Assembly: GCA_037142515.1 (NCBI GenBank)
Contig: JBAXAM010000004.1
Span: 18,825 to 82,824 of the forward strand
DNA length: 64,000 nt
From: JBAXAM01 sp037142515
Lineage (GTDB): Bacteria > Pseudomonadota > Gammaproteobacteria > UBA9339
Direction: 5' to 3'
A program made the position numbers and the translations under genes. This document shows, in pieces, positions 26,502-35,600 of the stretch. The notes under the pieces were generated by a model. It was given only the letters and a program-made list of their open reading frames with translations, had not been told where the DNA came from and made no database searches. The number at the start of each line of letters is the position of its first letter. Positions within the stretch are counted from its first letter, which is position 1.

Positions 26502-26756
26502 ATGTCTGCTAAAAAAACTACTAAACTTGATTTCGAAGCTACTCTAAAAGAATTAGAGTCAATTGTTAATGCAATTGAAAAGGGAGGAACTAGCCTTGAA
26601 GAATCATTAGAGCTTTTCGCTAAAGGAATTGCTTTAACTAAAGAATGCCAAGGAACTTTAAAAGCTGCAGAACAAAAAGTAAAAATTTTGACAGGAAAAG
26701 ATTTGGCCGATTTTGTAACAGAAGGTAATAGTGACGATGAAGAAGCAGAGTTTTGA
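26502..26756 (+). CDS. xseB: Exodeoxyribonuclease VII small subunit
   Basis: XseB binds the large subunit XseA to form exonuclease VII, which degrades single-stranded DNA. 84 residues, all helical; the diagnostic part is the repeat-like helix pair LDFEATLKELESIVNAIEKG and SLEESLELFAKGIALTKEC with the QKVKIL end. The acidic C-terminal tail (SDDEEAEF) overlaps the start of ispA by 20 bases; xseB-ispA is a conserved pair, usually followed by dxs, which is absent here. Confidence 0.95.
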   Translation: MSAKKTTKLDFEATLKELESIVNAIEKGGTSLEESLELFAKGIALTKECQGTLKAAEQKVKILTGKDLADFVTEGNSDDEEAEF

Positions 26757-27591
26757 AATATTCTTACGTAGTCGCTATAAGCGTGTAAATAAGTTTTTAA
26801 ATAAATATTTATCAGCGACACGTGAACCGAAAAATTTATGTATGGCAATGCGCTACGGTGTTTTAAGTGGTGGTAAGCGGCTCAGGCCCTTTTTAGTTTA
26901 TGCTGTCGGTGCTATGTATGGTGCTCGTCTTGAAGCTTTAGATATTCCTGCTTGTGCTATTGAATTGATCCATTCGTTTTCATTGATACACGATGATTTG
27001 CCGGCTATGGATAATGACGATTTACGTCGCGGTAAATTAACGTGTCACAGGGCTTTTGATGAAGCGACTGCAGTTTTAGCTGGTGATGCTTTGGCGATTT
27101 TTGCTTTTCAACTCATAAATGAATCTAAATTTTTAGCACCAAAGCAAGCTGTTGCTATGAGTAAAGCCTTAGCGTTGGCCGCAGGTGCGAGCGGTATGGC
27201 TGGTGGGCAAGACATAGACATTCAATCTGTTAATAATAAACTAAGTGAAAAAAAGTTAGAGCAAATGTATTTATTGAAAACGGGTGCACTGCTTGGTGCT
27301 GCGGTAAAGCTTGGTGCTTTGGCGGCTAATGTTAGCGATCCAAAAGAATTTAAAATTTTAGACCAGTTTGCAAAAAGTATTGGTTTGGCGTTTCAAATCC
27401 AAGATGATATTTTCGATATGGAAAGTAATGCGGACAAAAAAATTACTTATCCGGTTTTAGTTGGCGCGCCAGCGGCTAAAGCAAAAGTAAAGCAATTGTG
27501 GCAGCGAGCCGAAAAATCTTTGTTGCAGCTAAAAGCAAATACACAAACTTTGCAAGCTCTGGTTGCTTATATTATGAAACGTGATTATTGA
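26737..27591 (+). CDS. ispA: Farnesyl diphosphate synthase (polyprenyl synthetase family)
   Basis: Condenses isopentenyl diphosphate with dimethylallyl/geranyl diphosphate to farnesyl diphosphate, the precursor of undecaprenyl phosphate and quinone tails. 284 residues from the ATG at 26737; a GTG two codons upstream is possible. The first aspartate-rich motif is IHDDLPAMDNDDLRRGK and the second FQIQDDIFDM; GGKRLRPFL and AGGQDID are also present. Chain length (C15 or C20) cannot be fixed by eye, though two residues between Asp pairs in the first motif fit the bacterial short-chain type. Its stop overlaps the convergent coiled-coil gene by a few bases. Confidence 0.95.
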   Translation: MKKQSFEIFLRSRYKRVNKFLNKYLSATREPKNLCMAMRYGVLSGGKRLRPFLVYAVGAMYGARLEALDIPACAIELIHSFSLIHDDLPAMDNDDLRRGKLTCHRAFDEATAVLAGDALAIFAFQLINESKFLAPKQAVAMSKALALAAGASGMAGGQDIDIQSVNNKLSEKKLEQMYLLKTGALLGAAVKLGALAANVSDPKEFKILDQFAKSIGLAFQIQDDIFDMESNADKKITYPVLVGAPAAKAKVKQLWQRAEKSLLQLKANTQTLQALVAYIMKRDY

Positions 27592-28646
27592 TTGTTATAA
27601 GGTGTTGGTACTTTTGGGAGTGGCGTTTGTTTTTGTGTTTGTTTTTCCGTTTCATCGCTTTTTTGTTTTGGTTCTTGAAGGCATTCTTTTACCTCTAGTG
27701 TCGTTTGTTGCAGTTTTTGGACTTTTTTATCAATTTCCTCTTCCTGTTTTTCAAGTTGCTGTTCTTCTAGTGCTAGTTCTCTTTTTTCTTCTTTTATGTA
27801 TGTCAGAGTGTCTTTTAATTTTATGTAGTTATCAATATCTTGTGTGTCGTCCATGCAAACACGGAGGCTCTTTTCTAGCTCGTCAAGTTCCCTTTTCCTG
27901 TTTACTACTTGGTCCTGCTTGGACTCGATTTTAGCGAAATCTATCATGTACTGTTCTAACAACCCATGCATTTCTAGTATAACTTTATCTTTATCACCGA
28001 TACAATCGTGGATAATTTTTTGAAAATTCGGTTTTGATGTTGATGCACCAAATTTTTCCCATTCTTTATCAAATTTCTTTGCTAGTAAGTTTTCGGTATC
28101 GTTCATTTGTTGCTCTATGGTAGTGATTTTTTTGTCAATAACTGTAATTTTTTCTTTAACCACTAGAATTTTTTTGTTGATTTCTTTAAGTTGGGCAAAA
28201 GCTGCAGCCAGTTGCTTTTGTATGTCAACAAGCAAGGCTTCAAGTTTATTTCTTAACTCAAAATCTTTGGTGTAATGCTCAAAAAACTCTTTTAGGTCTT
28301 TTCCAGCTGTTTTTACTTCTTTATCTAGCCCTTCTAGATATTGAGCAATATTTTCTTTTATTTTCAGGTCGTGTTCATGCAGCAGGTCTTGCTTTTTTTC
28401 TTTGATAAATTTTGAATTCTTGATTAATTTATCCAGTCGTTGTTTAAGGTGCGGGATTTTGAAGTCTGTTATTCCGGCTTTTTCAAGTACAGCAATTAGT
28501 TTACTATACTTTGAGATCATTCCCTCAAGACTATTGATGGTTCCCAATTTTATTTCTCGAAATAATTTCTTATCTTTTTTTTTGCTGTGTATAACACTTT
28601 CAAATTTATTTAAGATATCTTCGATATTGTCCGGTTTTTTTGGCAT
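27585..28646 (-). CDS. Long coiled-coil protein of unknown function
   Basis: 353 residues, extremely rich in Lys, Glu, Asp, Leu and Gln, with heptad-like hydrophobic spacing over almost its whole length and only two prolines before the tail; no signal peptide, membrane segment or known domain is visible. Most of it should form one or more long helices. The C-terminal 30 residues become polar and proline-containing (KQTPLPKVPTPYNNQ) after a glutamate-rich stretch (LALEEQQLEKQEEEIDKK). In Legionella and Coxiella such coiled-coil proteins with Glu-rich ends are often Dot/Icm effectors, but a cytoplasmic structural protein is equally possible. The gene stands alone between ispA and gyrB. Confidence 0.7.
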   Translation of the reverse strand: MPKKPDNIEDILNKFESVIHSKKKDKKLFREIKLGTINSLEGMISKYSKLIAVLEKAGITDFKIPHLKQRLDKLIKNSKFIKEKKQDLLHEHDLKIKENIAQYLEGLDKEVKTAGKDLKEFFEHYTKDFELRNKLEALLVDIQKQLAAAFAQLKEINKKILVVKEKITVIDKKITTIEQQMNDTENLLAKKFDKEWEKFGASTSKPNFQKIIHDCIGDKDKVILEMHGLLEQYMIDFAKIESKQDQVVNRKRELDELEKSLRVCMDDTQDIDNYIKLKDTLTYIKEEKRELALEEQQLEKQEEEIDKKVQKLQQTTLEVKECLQEPKQKSDETEKQTQKQTPLPKVPTPYNNQ

Positions 28647-28739
28647 TGTTTCGTCCTTAAAACTAAAGAGGTTGAATCAAAGTATACATTTTTTCTATCC
28701 TGAATGCGATATATTCTATGTTTTTGCCTACAAAGCTGA

Positions 28740-28745
28740 TATAAT
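28740..28745 (+). promoter_or_regulatory. -10 box upstream of gyrB
   Basis: Consensus TATAAT 36 bases before the gyrB ATG. No convincing -35 at 16-18 bases upstream, so this is a partial call. Confidence 0.35.
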
Positions 28746-28781
28746 AAAGCGTTTTTATAATTTACCTAACTAATTGATTTT

Positions 28782-31205
28782 ATGACAGAAACAATACGAA
28801 CATACGATTCATCTAATATCAAGGTTTTGAAAGGGCTGGACGCTGTTAGAAAGCGTCCCGGAATGTATATTGGAGATACTGATGATGGGTCTGGTTTGCA
28901 CCAGATGGTGTTTGAGGTTGTCGATAACTCAATTGACGAAGCTCTTGCTGGTTATTGCAATGCAATTGAAGTAATTATTCATGTCAGTGGTTTTGTTACG
29001 GTTATAGACAACGGTCGCGGTATTCCTGCTGATATTCACCAAGAAGAGGGGCGCTCAGCAGCTGAAGTTATAATGACCGTGCTGCATGCTGGTGGTAAAT
29101 TTGATAATGATGCCTATAAAGTTTCTGGCGGATTACATGGTGTTGGTGTGTCAGTAGTGAATGCCTTATCTGAAGAGTTACATTTACTGATTCGTCAAAA
29201 TGGCAAGTTATATGAACAAATTTATCGTCATGGTGATCCTGCTTTTGCATTGAAGATTATTGGTGAAGCAAATACTACTGGAACCGAAATTAGTTTTAAA
29301 CCAAGCAAGGAAACTTTTACGCAAATAGAGTTTCATTATGAAATCTTAGCCAAGCGTCTACGCGAGCTAGCGTTTTTAAATTCAGGAATTCGTATTCATC
29401 TTTTGGATGAGAGTACGGGTAAGGAAGAAACTTTTCAGTATGCCGGAGGTATTAGTGGATTTGTTGACCTTTTAAACAAAAATAAGAGTGTCATCAACGT
29501 GCCGATATTTCACTTTGTTGCGAAGAGCGATAATACTACCGTTGAGTTGGCTTTGCAGTGGAATGATGGTTTTCAGGAGACCATTTTTTGTTATACCAAT
29601 AATATTCCACAACGTGATGGCGGCACACATTTAATTGGCTTTCGCAGCGCGTTAACTCGGACGTTGAATAATTATATTGAAACTGAAGGGCTTACTAAAA
29701 AAGATAAGATCGTTACTACTGGTGATGATTCGCGCGAAGGTTTAACTGCAATTCTTTCTGTGAAATTGCCCGATCCAAAATTTTCATCGCAGACCAAAGA
29801 CAAGTTGGTTTCATCGGAAGTAAAAGGGGTTGTTGAGTCTTTAGTTGCGGAAAAACTGCGAGAATATTTACTTGAACATCCTAAGCAAGCACGTGATATT
29901 GTTTCTAAAATGATTGATGCTGCTCGAGCACGGGAAGCTGCGCGCAAGGCTAGAGAAATGACACGACGCAAATCAGCGCTTGATATTGCTGGTCTGCCAG
30001 GAAAATTGGCTGATTGTCAGGAAAAAGATCCAGCTCTGTGCGAGATTTTTATTGTTGAAGGTGAATCAGCTGGCGGTTCGGCTAAGCAAGCACGCGATCG
30101 CAAATACCAAGCAATTTTGCCATTACGCGGAAAAATTCTAAATGTTGAAAAAGCGCGCTTTGATAGAATGATCACATCAGAAGAAATAGGTACATTAATT
30201 ACTGCTTTGGGTTGTGGTATTGGTCGAGAAGAATATGATCCTGCGAAAACCCGTTATCATCGTATTGTGATTATGACAGATGCGGATATCGACGGCTCAC
30301 ACATTCGGACGTTGCTTTTAACTTTCTTTTATCGCCAAATGCCAGAACTAATTGCGCGCGGTTATATTTATATTGCACAACCACCTTTATATAAAGTCAA
30401 AAAGGGAAGCAATGAACAGTACGTCAAGGACGACTCCGCTCTTAATAATTACTTAGTACAATTGGCATTAGACGGTGCGCGTTTGCATGTCAATGCGGCG
30501 GCGCCGTCGATTAGTAGTGCGACACTTGAGGTTTTAATTCAAGAGTATGGTATGGCTTTGCAAATTATTGAGCGCTTAGTGCGTAAATATCCGCGCGCGA
30601 TTTTGGAAGCTATGCTAGAAATGCCCCGTCTGCAGGTTGAACAATTATATGATCAGAGTGTGGTTACCAAATGGGCCCAATTATTAGAGCAAAAATTGTC
30701 TTGGAACACTAGCAAAGAAGCCCCGCAGCATAAGGTTGGGGTAAAAGAGCAGATTGACAAGAGTATTTTTGTTCCGATGATTTCCGTTGTTTCTCATGGC
30801 GTTGCAACCGATTATATTTTACCAGCTGCTTTATTTATTTCTGGAGAATATCGACATTTGGCAAATTTAGCTAAGAAAATTTCTGGGTTAATCGAGCCAG
30901 GCGCGTATGTTTCTAGAGATAGTCGTGAAGAGCGGATAACAAATTTTGCTGCCGGTTTTGATTGGCTGATGGGTGAGGCGAAAAAGGGATTGAGTATTCA
31001 GCGGTACAAAGGTCTTGGTGAAATGAATCCGGAGCAGCTTTGGGATACAACCATGGACCCAAATACTAGGCGGATGCTTAGAGTTGCCGTCGAAGATGCT
31101 GTTGCTGCCGATCAGATTTTTACTGCTCTTATGGGCGATCAAGTGGAGCCGCGCCGTGAATTTATCGAACAGCGAGCTTTAGAAGTTGTAAACTTGGATG
31201 TTTAA
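28782..31205 (+). CDS. gyrB: DNA gyrase subunit B
   Basis: ATPase subunit of DNA gyrase, which introduces negative supercoils. 807 residues, the usual proteobacterial size. The GHKL ATPase domain has EVVDNSIDEALAGY, DNGRGIP and GGLHGVGVSVVNALS; the Toprim domain has FIVEGESAGGSAKQARDR and MTDADIDGSHIRTLL; the C-terminal part includes QRYKGLGEMNPEQLW. The insert before that motif (roughly residues 555-735) is the one found in gamma- and betaproteobacterial GyrB. The gene is not next to dnaA-dnaN-recF, so this is not a classic origin region. Confidence 0.98.
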   Translation: MTETIRTYDSSNIKVLKGLDAVRKRPGMYIGDTDDGSGLHQMVFEVVDNSIDEALAGYCNAIEVIIHVSGFVTVIDNGRGIPADIHQEEGRSAAEVIMTVLHAGGKFDNDAYKVSGGLHGVGVSVVNALSEELHLLIRQNGKLYEQIYRHGDPAFALKIIGEANTTGTEISFKPSKETFTQIEFHYEILAKRLRELAFLNSGIRIHLLDESTGKEETFQYAGGISGFVDLLNKNKSVINVPIFHFVAKSDNTTVELALQWNDGFQETIFCYTNNIPQRDGGTHLIGFRSALTRTLNNYIETEGLTKKDKIVTTGDDSREGLTAILSVKLPDPKFSSQTKDKLVSSEVKGVVESLVAEKLREYLLEHPKQARDIVSKMIDAARAREAARKAREMTRRKSALDIAGLPGKLADCQEKDPALCEIFIVEGESAGGSAKQARDRKYQAILPLRGKILNVEKARFDRMITSEEIGTLITALGCGIGREEYDPAKTRYHRIVIMTDADIDGSHIRTLLLTFFYRQMPELIARGYIYIAQPPLYKVKKGSNEQYVKDDSALNNYLVQLALDGARLHVNAAAPSISSATLEVLIQEYGMALQIIERLVRKYPRAILEAMLEMPRLQVEQLYDQSVVTKWAQLLEQKLSWNTSKEAPQHKVGVKEQIDKSIFVPMISVVSHGVATDYILPAALFISGEYRHLANLAKKISGLIEPGAYVSRDSREERITNFAAGFDWLMGEAKKGLSIQRYKGLGEMNPEQLWDTTMDPNTRRMLRVAVEDAVAADQIFTALMGDQVEPRREFIEQRALEVVNLDV

Positions 31206-31209
31206 GGCT

Positions 31210-32412
31210 TCACTTTGCGGGGTCGGGGTAGCGTGCGCTAATAGAGTTTATAACTTCTAAACAGCCGACAAAGGCCGCTACTACATCTGGATCAAATTGT
31301 TTACCTGAATTTGCAAGAATTTTCTCTACTGCTTTTTCTTCATCATATTTATTAGCTACCGCAACTATGCGGGCATATATAGGTATCTCATTACCGCTTT
31401 TACCAAAAGCCAAGCCATCAGCTTTTTCATAACCTGGTAATGGTAACCCATCTTCAATGCGTATATGGCCAAGATAGCCAGAACCATCCCAGTGCTCATG
31501 GTGGTTAAGAGATACAGCTTGTGCTATTTCTTCAAAAGTAGAAAAGACATTAGGAAAGAGGCGAGCTCCATAAATAACGTGTTGGCGAAAGATTTTTACT
31601 TCTTCAGGTGTTAGTTCGGCAGATGGTTTTTTTAAAATGTAAGATGGTATAGCTATCTTACCGATATCATGCAGCATTGCAGCCATTCTTAAAATATCAC
31701 GATTATGTTGGATTTCTCTTTCGGTAACCCCTTTTTTACGTGCCCAAGCTTCGTAGATTTCTATAGAATAGGCAGCGATACGATTATTGTGTGCTGTGGT
31801 TTCAGTCGGATCATGTAGCTCGAGCATTTCGTTCATGCGTACAATCATCGAGCGTGTCATTTGTGCATGTTCAATGGCGATAGCCGTGCTATCGGCAAAA
31901 AGTTGAACTATGGATTCCTCGATAGCGGTAAAAGGTCGGATTAATTGATCTAGGCCGAGAGAATTGATTAATTGGATTACCCCAGTTACTTTTCCCAAAG
32001 AGTTTTTTATTGGAACTGCTAGCATTGATTGGGTGCGATAGCCGGTAGTTTCGTCGAAATGTTTATCAAATGAATATGGTTGAAAGTTGTCAATACAATA
32101 GGCGTCTGGAATATTCACTAGTACACCAGTATTTGCTACATAGCCGGCAATCGATTTATTGTTTATTTGAACACTAAAAGTTGAGTAAATTAATTTTTTG
32201 CCAAAAGGTAGTTTTTTTTGTAAGGTGCTGTTTTGTGTATAACTAAATTTTAGGGTTGATCCCTCAACCAGATAAACCGAGCCAGCGTCAGCACCAACAA
32301 CGCTTCTCACTTCGGTTAGCATATGCTCAAGAAGCATATCTAAATCCTGAATTTGCAATAGCTCCTGCGTTATTTTTATGATCTTATCGAAATCTTTTTG
32401 GTCATTAGCCAT
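31210..32412 (-). CDS. GAF/HD-GYP domain protein, putative cyclic-di-GMP phosphodiesterase
   Basis: 400 residues: a GAF domain (about 15-185, with GADAGSVYLVEG and MLAVPIKNSLGKVTGVIQLIN) followed by an HD-GYP domain (about 200-390). Metal ligands are visible as HD at 248-249 (AMLHDIGKIAIP) and HH at 304-305. The signature motif reads HHEHWDGSGYLG, so the GYP triplet is GYL, and the usual AVADVFDA is AVANKYDE, losing one acidic position. HD-GYP proteins hydrolyse cyclic di-GMP; these changes make activity uncertain. It may act as a sensor-effector responding to a small molecule bound by GAF. Convergent with gyrB, 4 bases between stops, and divergent from the NRPS-PKS gene. Confidence 0.87.
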   Translation of the reverse strand: MANDQKDFDKIIKITQELLQIQDLDMLLEHMLTEVRSVVGADAGSVYLVEGSTLKFSYTQNSTLQKKLPFGKKLIYSTFSVQINNKSIAGYVANTGVLVNIPDAYCIDNFQPYSFDKHFDETTGYRTQSMLAVPIKNSLGKVTGVIQLINSLGLDQLIRPFTAIEESIVQLFADSTAIAIEHAQMTRSMIVRMNEMLELHDPTETTAHNNRIAAYSIEIYEAWARKKGVTEREIQHNRDILRMAAMLHDIGKIAIPSYILKKPSAELTPEEVKIFRQHVIYGARLFPNVFSTFEEIAQAVSLNHHEHWDGSGYLGHIRIEDGLPLPGYEKADGLAFGKSGNEIPIYARIVAVANKYDEEKAVEKILANSGKQFDPDVVAAFVGCLEVINSISARYPDPAK

Positions 32413-32471
32413 TGGAATTTAGTAAGTGTCCATAATCCTAGGCGACAATAATAGCATGATTTATTGGATTG

Positions 32472-32609
32472 TATAATACTAATTTATATTTGGGCTGTAC
32501 ACTGAGCCTAATTGCGGTGAAAATATGTGTGCAATATAGTATCGGAAGATGAATTGGTTGTTAGTTGGCATGAGGCCCTATTTTATTCAAACATTAATTA
32601 AACAGGGGG
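32472..32609 (+). promoter_or_regulatory. Leader of the NRPS-PKS gene with candidate -10 and strong Shine-Dalgarno
   Basis: A TATAAT at 32472-32477 lies in the divergent 203-base gap between the HD-GYP and NRPS-PKS genes, without an obvious -35. The start codon at 32616 is preceded by AGGGGG (32604-32609) with a 6-base spacer, which fixes the start. The leader would be about 130 bases, long enough for regulation, but I see no clear riboswitch or attenuator in it. Confidence 0.4.
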
Positions 32610-32615
32610 TTCTTT

Positions 32616-35600
32616 ATGTACAAAATTAAACTATCTCCTTACGCTAAAATCTTTTATACCGAATGGTTGTTAGCTCCGGCTAGCAGTAGGTATAACTTAT
32701 CAATAGACCAAACCTTATACGGTGATTTAGATGTAGAAAGGTTAAGAACAGCTTTAAAAAGATATGTTGTTGAACATGTTTTACTCAATAGTCATATTCA
32801 AGACGTTAATGGAAAATATTATTGGGTAAAAAACGACAGCGTTATTGAGCTGGAATATTCAGAAAATCCTGTTAACACATCTGAACTGCTATCTTATGTT
32901 GCTAGTAGTTTTGATTTACATAATGGACCGTTGTATAGATTCAAATTATTACGAACAGGTAATGATGTTTATAGGCTTATCCTAGTTTTTCATCATCTTG
33001 TAATTGATGGTAGCACGTCTTTAGATGCTGGTGTATTTGAAGCAATCTCAAACTACTATAACGATGAAAACTATAGCACTAAACATAGTGTCGATAATCA
33101 AATAAATTTTATATCCAGTCTAGCAACCACACTTTCTGCTAACCTAACACAACACAAAGATAGCTATAAGGAGTTTTGGTATCAACAATTGTTAGATATA
33201 GAGAATATTGATTTGAGTTTTTTAAAATTAGATAGGGCTTTATACGATAAAAACAGAGTGCTTTTGGATGATATAAATCAGATAGAAGCTATCAAGTTTA
33301 ATTATGGAGATATTGAATTTGCTAAATTAAAACAAATTAAAAGCAAATATAGTATGACGCCATATGGCTATAGCCAATGTATTTTAGCGATGCTTTTTCA
33401 CAAATACACGAGCCAGGAACGTTTTGCCATAAGCTACCCAATAACAATTGGGGAGGGTCTAGATTTTATTTATGGAGCGCAAATCAACACTAATTTAATT
33501 CCATATAGATTTACTAAAAGCACGACAATTATCGACTTATTTAATCAAAGCAAAGAGTTTTTTAAATTAACCATACGTAGTGATATTAAGCATAGCTATT
33601 ATCCAGTGGCGAACATTATCCAAGAAAACAACAAGCACTTGTTGAACGTTTGTTTTGCGCAAACATTTTTTAGAGACAAGCCTTTTGTTTTTACTGGGAT
33701 AAAAAAAATAGAAATATCTGACAAACTTAATTTAGATTATGTAACAAGAGATTTGCTATTGTTCGAGCAAAATCCTAGAGACGCTAAATTAAATTACCGT
33801 GTTGTGTACGACAAAAGATCAATCGATGGATATCTGCTAAATAGCTTTGTTATTAACTACAAAAGATTGTTTATTGAAGTGCTGGATGATTTGCTAACGG
33901 GAAAAAACAATAAACATATATCTAGTTATAGTCTATTAGATGACAAACAATATCAAAAAATAGTGCGCGAATTTAATCAAACTGAAAAAGATTATCCTCG
34001 TGATAAAACCATTCATAAGCTATTCGAAGAACAGGTACTAAAAACACCAGATAATATAGCTGTGGCATACGAAGATACTAAATTAACCTACCAAGAATTA
34101 AATAACAAAGCTAATCAATTAGCCAACTGTTTGCACTACAACTACGATGTCAAACCAAATGATCTAATTGCATTGTATTTAGACAGAAGCGAGCAAATGT
34201 TAATTACTATAATCGGAGTATTAAAAGCTGGTGCGGCTTATGTGCCAATAGACCCAAAGCTTCCTGATGAGAGAATAAACTACATATTTGACAACACGAA
34301 ATCTAAGATTATTTTAACTAATAGGAACCATCAAAGCAGGTTACAGCAAATTGGTCAACAAGATATAATTGCTATAGATGATAAAACAGTACAATCTGAG
34401 TTATCATTACAAAAAGAAGACAATCCAAATGTCTCAATAGCTAGTAATAACCTTATTTATGTGCTTTATACATCTGGAACTACAGGAAATCCCAAGGGGG
34501 TCATGCTTGAACACGCAGCCTGTGTTAATAGGATGTTGTGGATGATAAGCACAAGTCATTTTCTGGGAAATGAGAAAGTGCTATTTAAAACAAACTACAT
34601 ATTTGATGTTTCATTCTCTGACATTTTTACAACATTATTAACTGGCGGGACTTTGATTGTAACAAAAAATGTTTTTGATATAGACGAAATAACACTAAAA
34701 TTCGAAAAATATTCAATAGATGTATGTCACTTCACGCCATCGCAATTTGAGGCCATTAGTAGTATTAAGGGATTTGAATTATTCGAAAAATTAAAGGTTC
34801 TAAATTTTAGTGGTGAAGCGCTATACCCGAAGATACTAGAGGGCCTTAGTAAAAAAGTACTTTGTGCAAATTATTACGGTCCAACAGAAGCTGGTGAGGT
34901 AACATTTGAAGATACCAAATTTACTGAAGCAAATAAAAACATTGCAACTATTGGATGGGCATTGCCAAATGTTAAGTTATTTATATTGGATAAGTATTTG
35001 ATGCCGCTTCCTGTTGGAGCGATAGGAGAGCTCTATTTGGGTGGTGTTTGTTTAGCTCGTGGATATTTGAATAATTCAGAGCTTACAAACGCAAAATTTA
35101 TTGCTAATCCACTACAAACAGAACAGGAAAAATTACAAGGTATAAATGACAAGTTATACAAGACTGGAGATTTAGTTCGATGGTTACCTGACGGGAATAT
35201 TGAGTATATAGGACGTAATGATTCTCAAATTAAAATTAGAGGATACCGTATTGAGTTGAGCGAAATAGAAAATCAATTATTGAAATTTGCTGGAATAAAA
35301 CAAACAATAGCAACAATAAACGAACGTAATAAGTATTTGATTGCTTACTATGTGGCTAACGAAAAATTAGATGAAAGCAAGCTCCACGATTTTTTGCAAA
35401 GAAATTTGCCAGAATACATGTTGCCAAGCGCGATAATACACCTAGATAAGTTACCTCTTACGGCAAATGGTAAGCTCGATAAGGCGGCCCTTCCAGAGGT
35501 AAACTTTAGCAGGAATTATGTAGCACCAAATAATCAGCTGCAAATATCTATGGTAGTAATATGGTCTAAAATCCTGGGATTAGCAGAAAAGGATATTGGA

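Noticed and set aside
27581..27934. Hydrophobic forward-strand frame after ispA
   Set aside because: It is the antisense of the coiled-coil gene; the Val/Leu/Phe richness is the complement of Lys/Glu/Gln codons.
28500..31205. Possible replication origin near gyrB
   Set aside because: No dnaA, dnaN or recF beside gyrB, no intergenic cluster of DnaA-box-like 9-mers, and the upstream gap is short.
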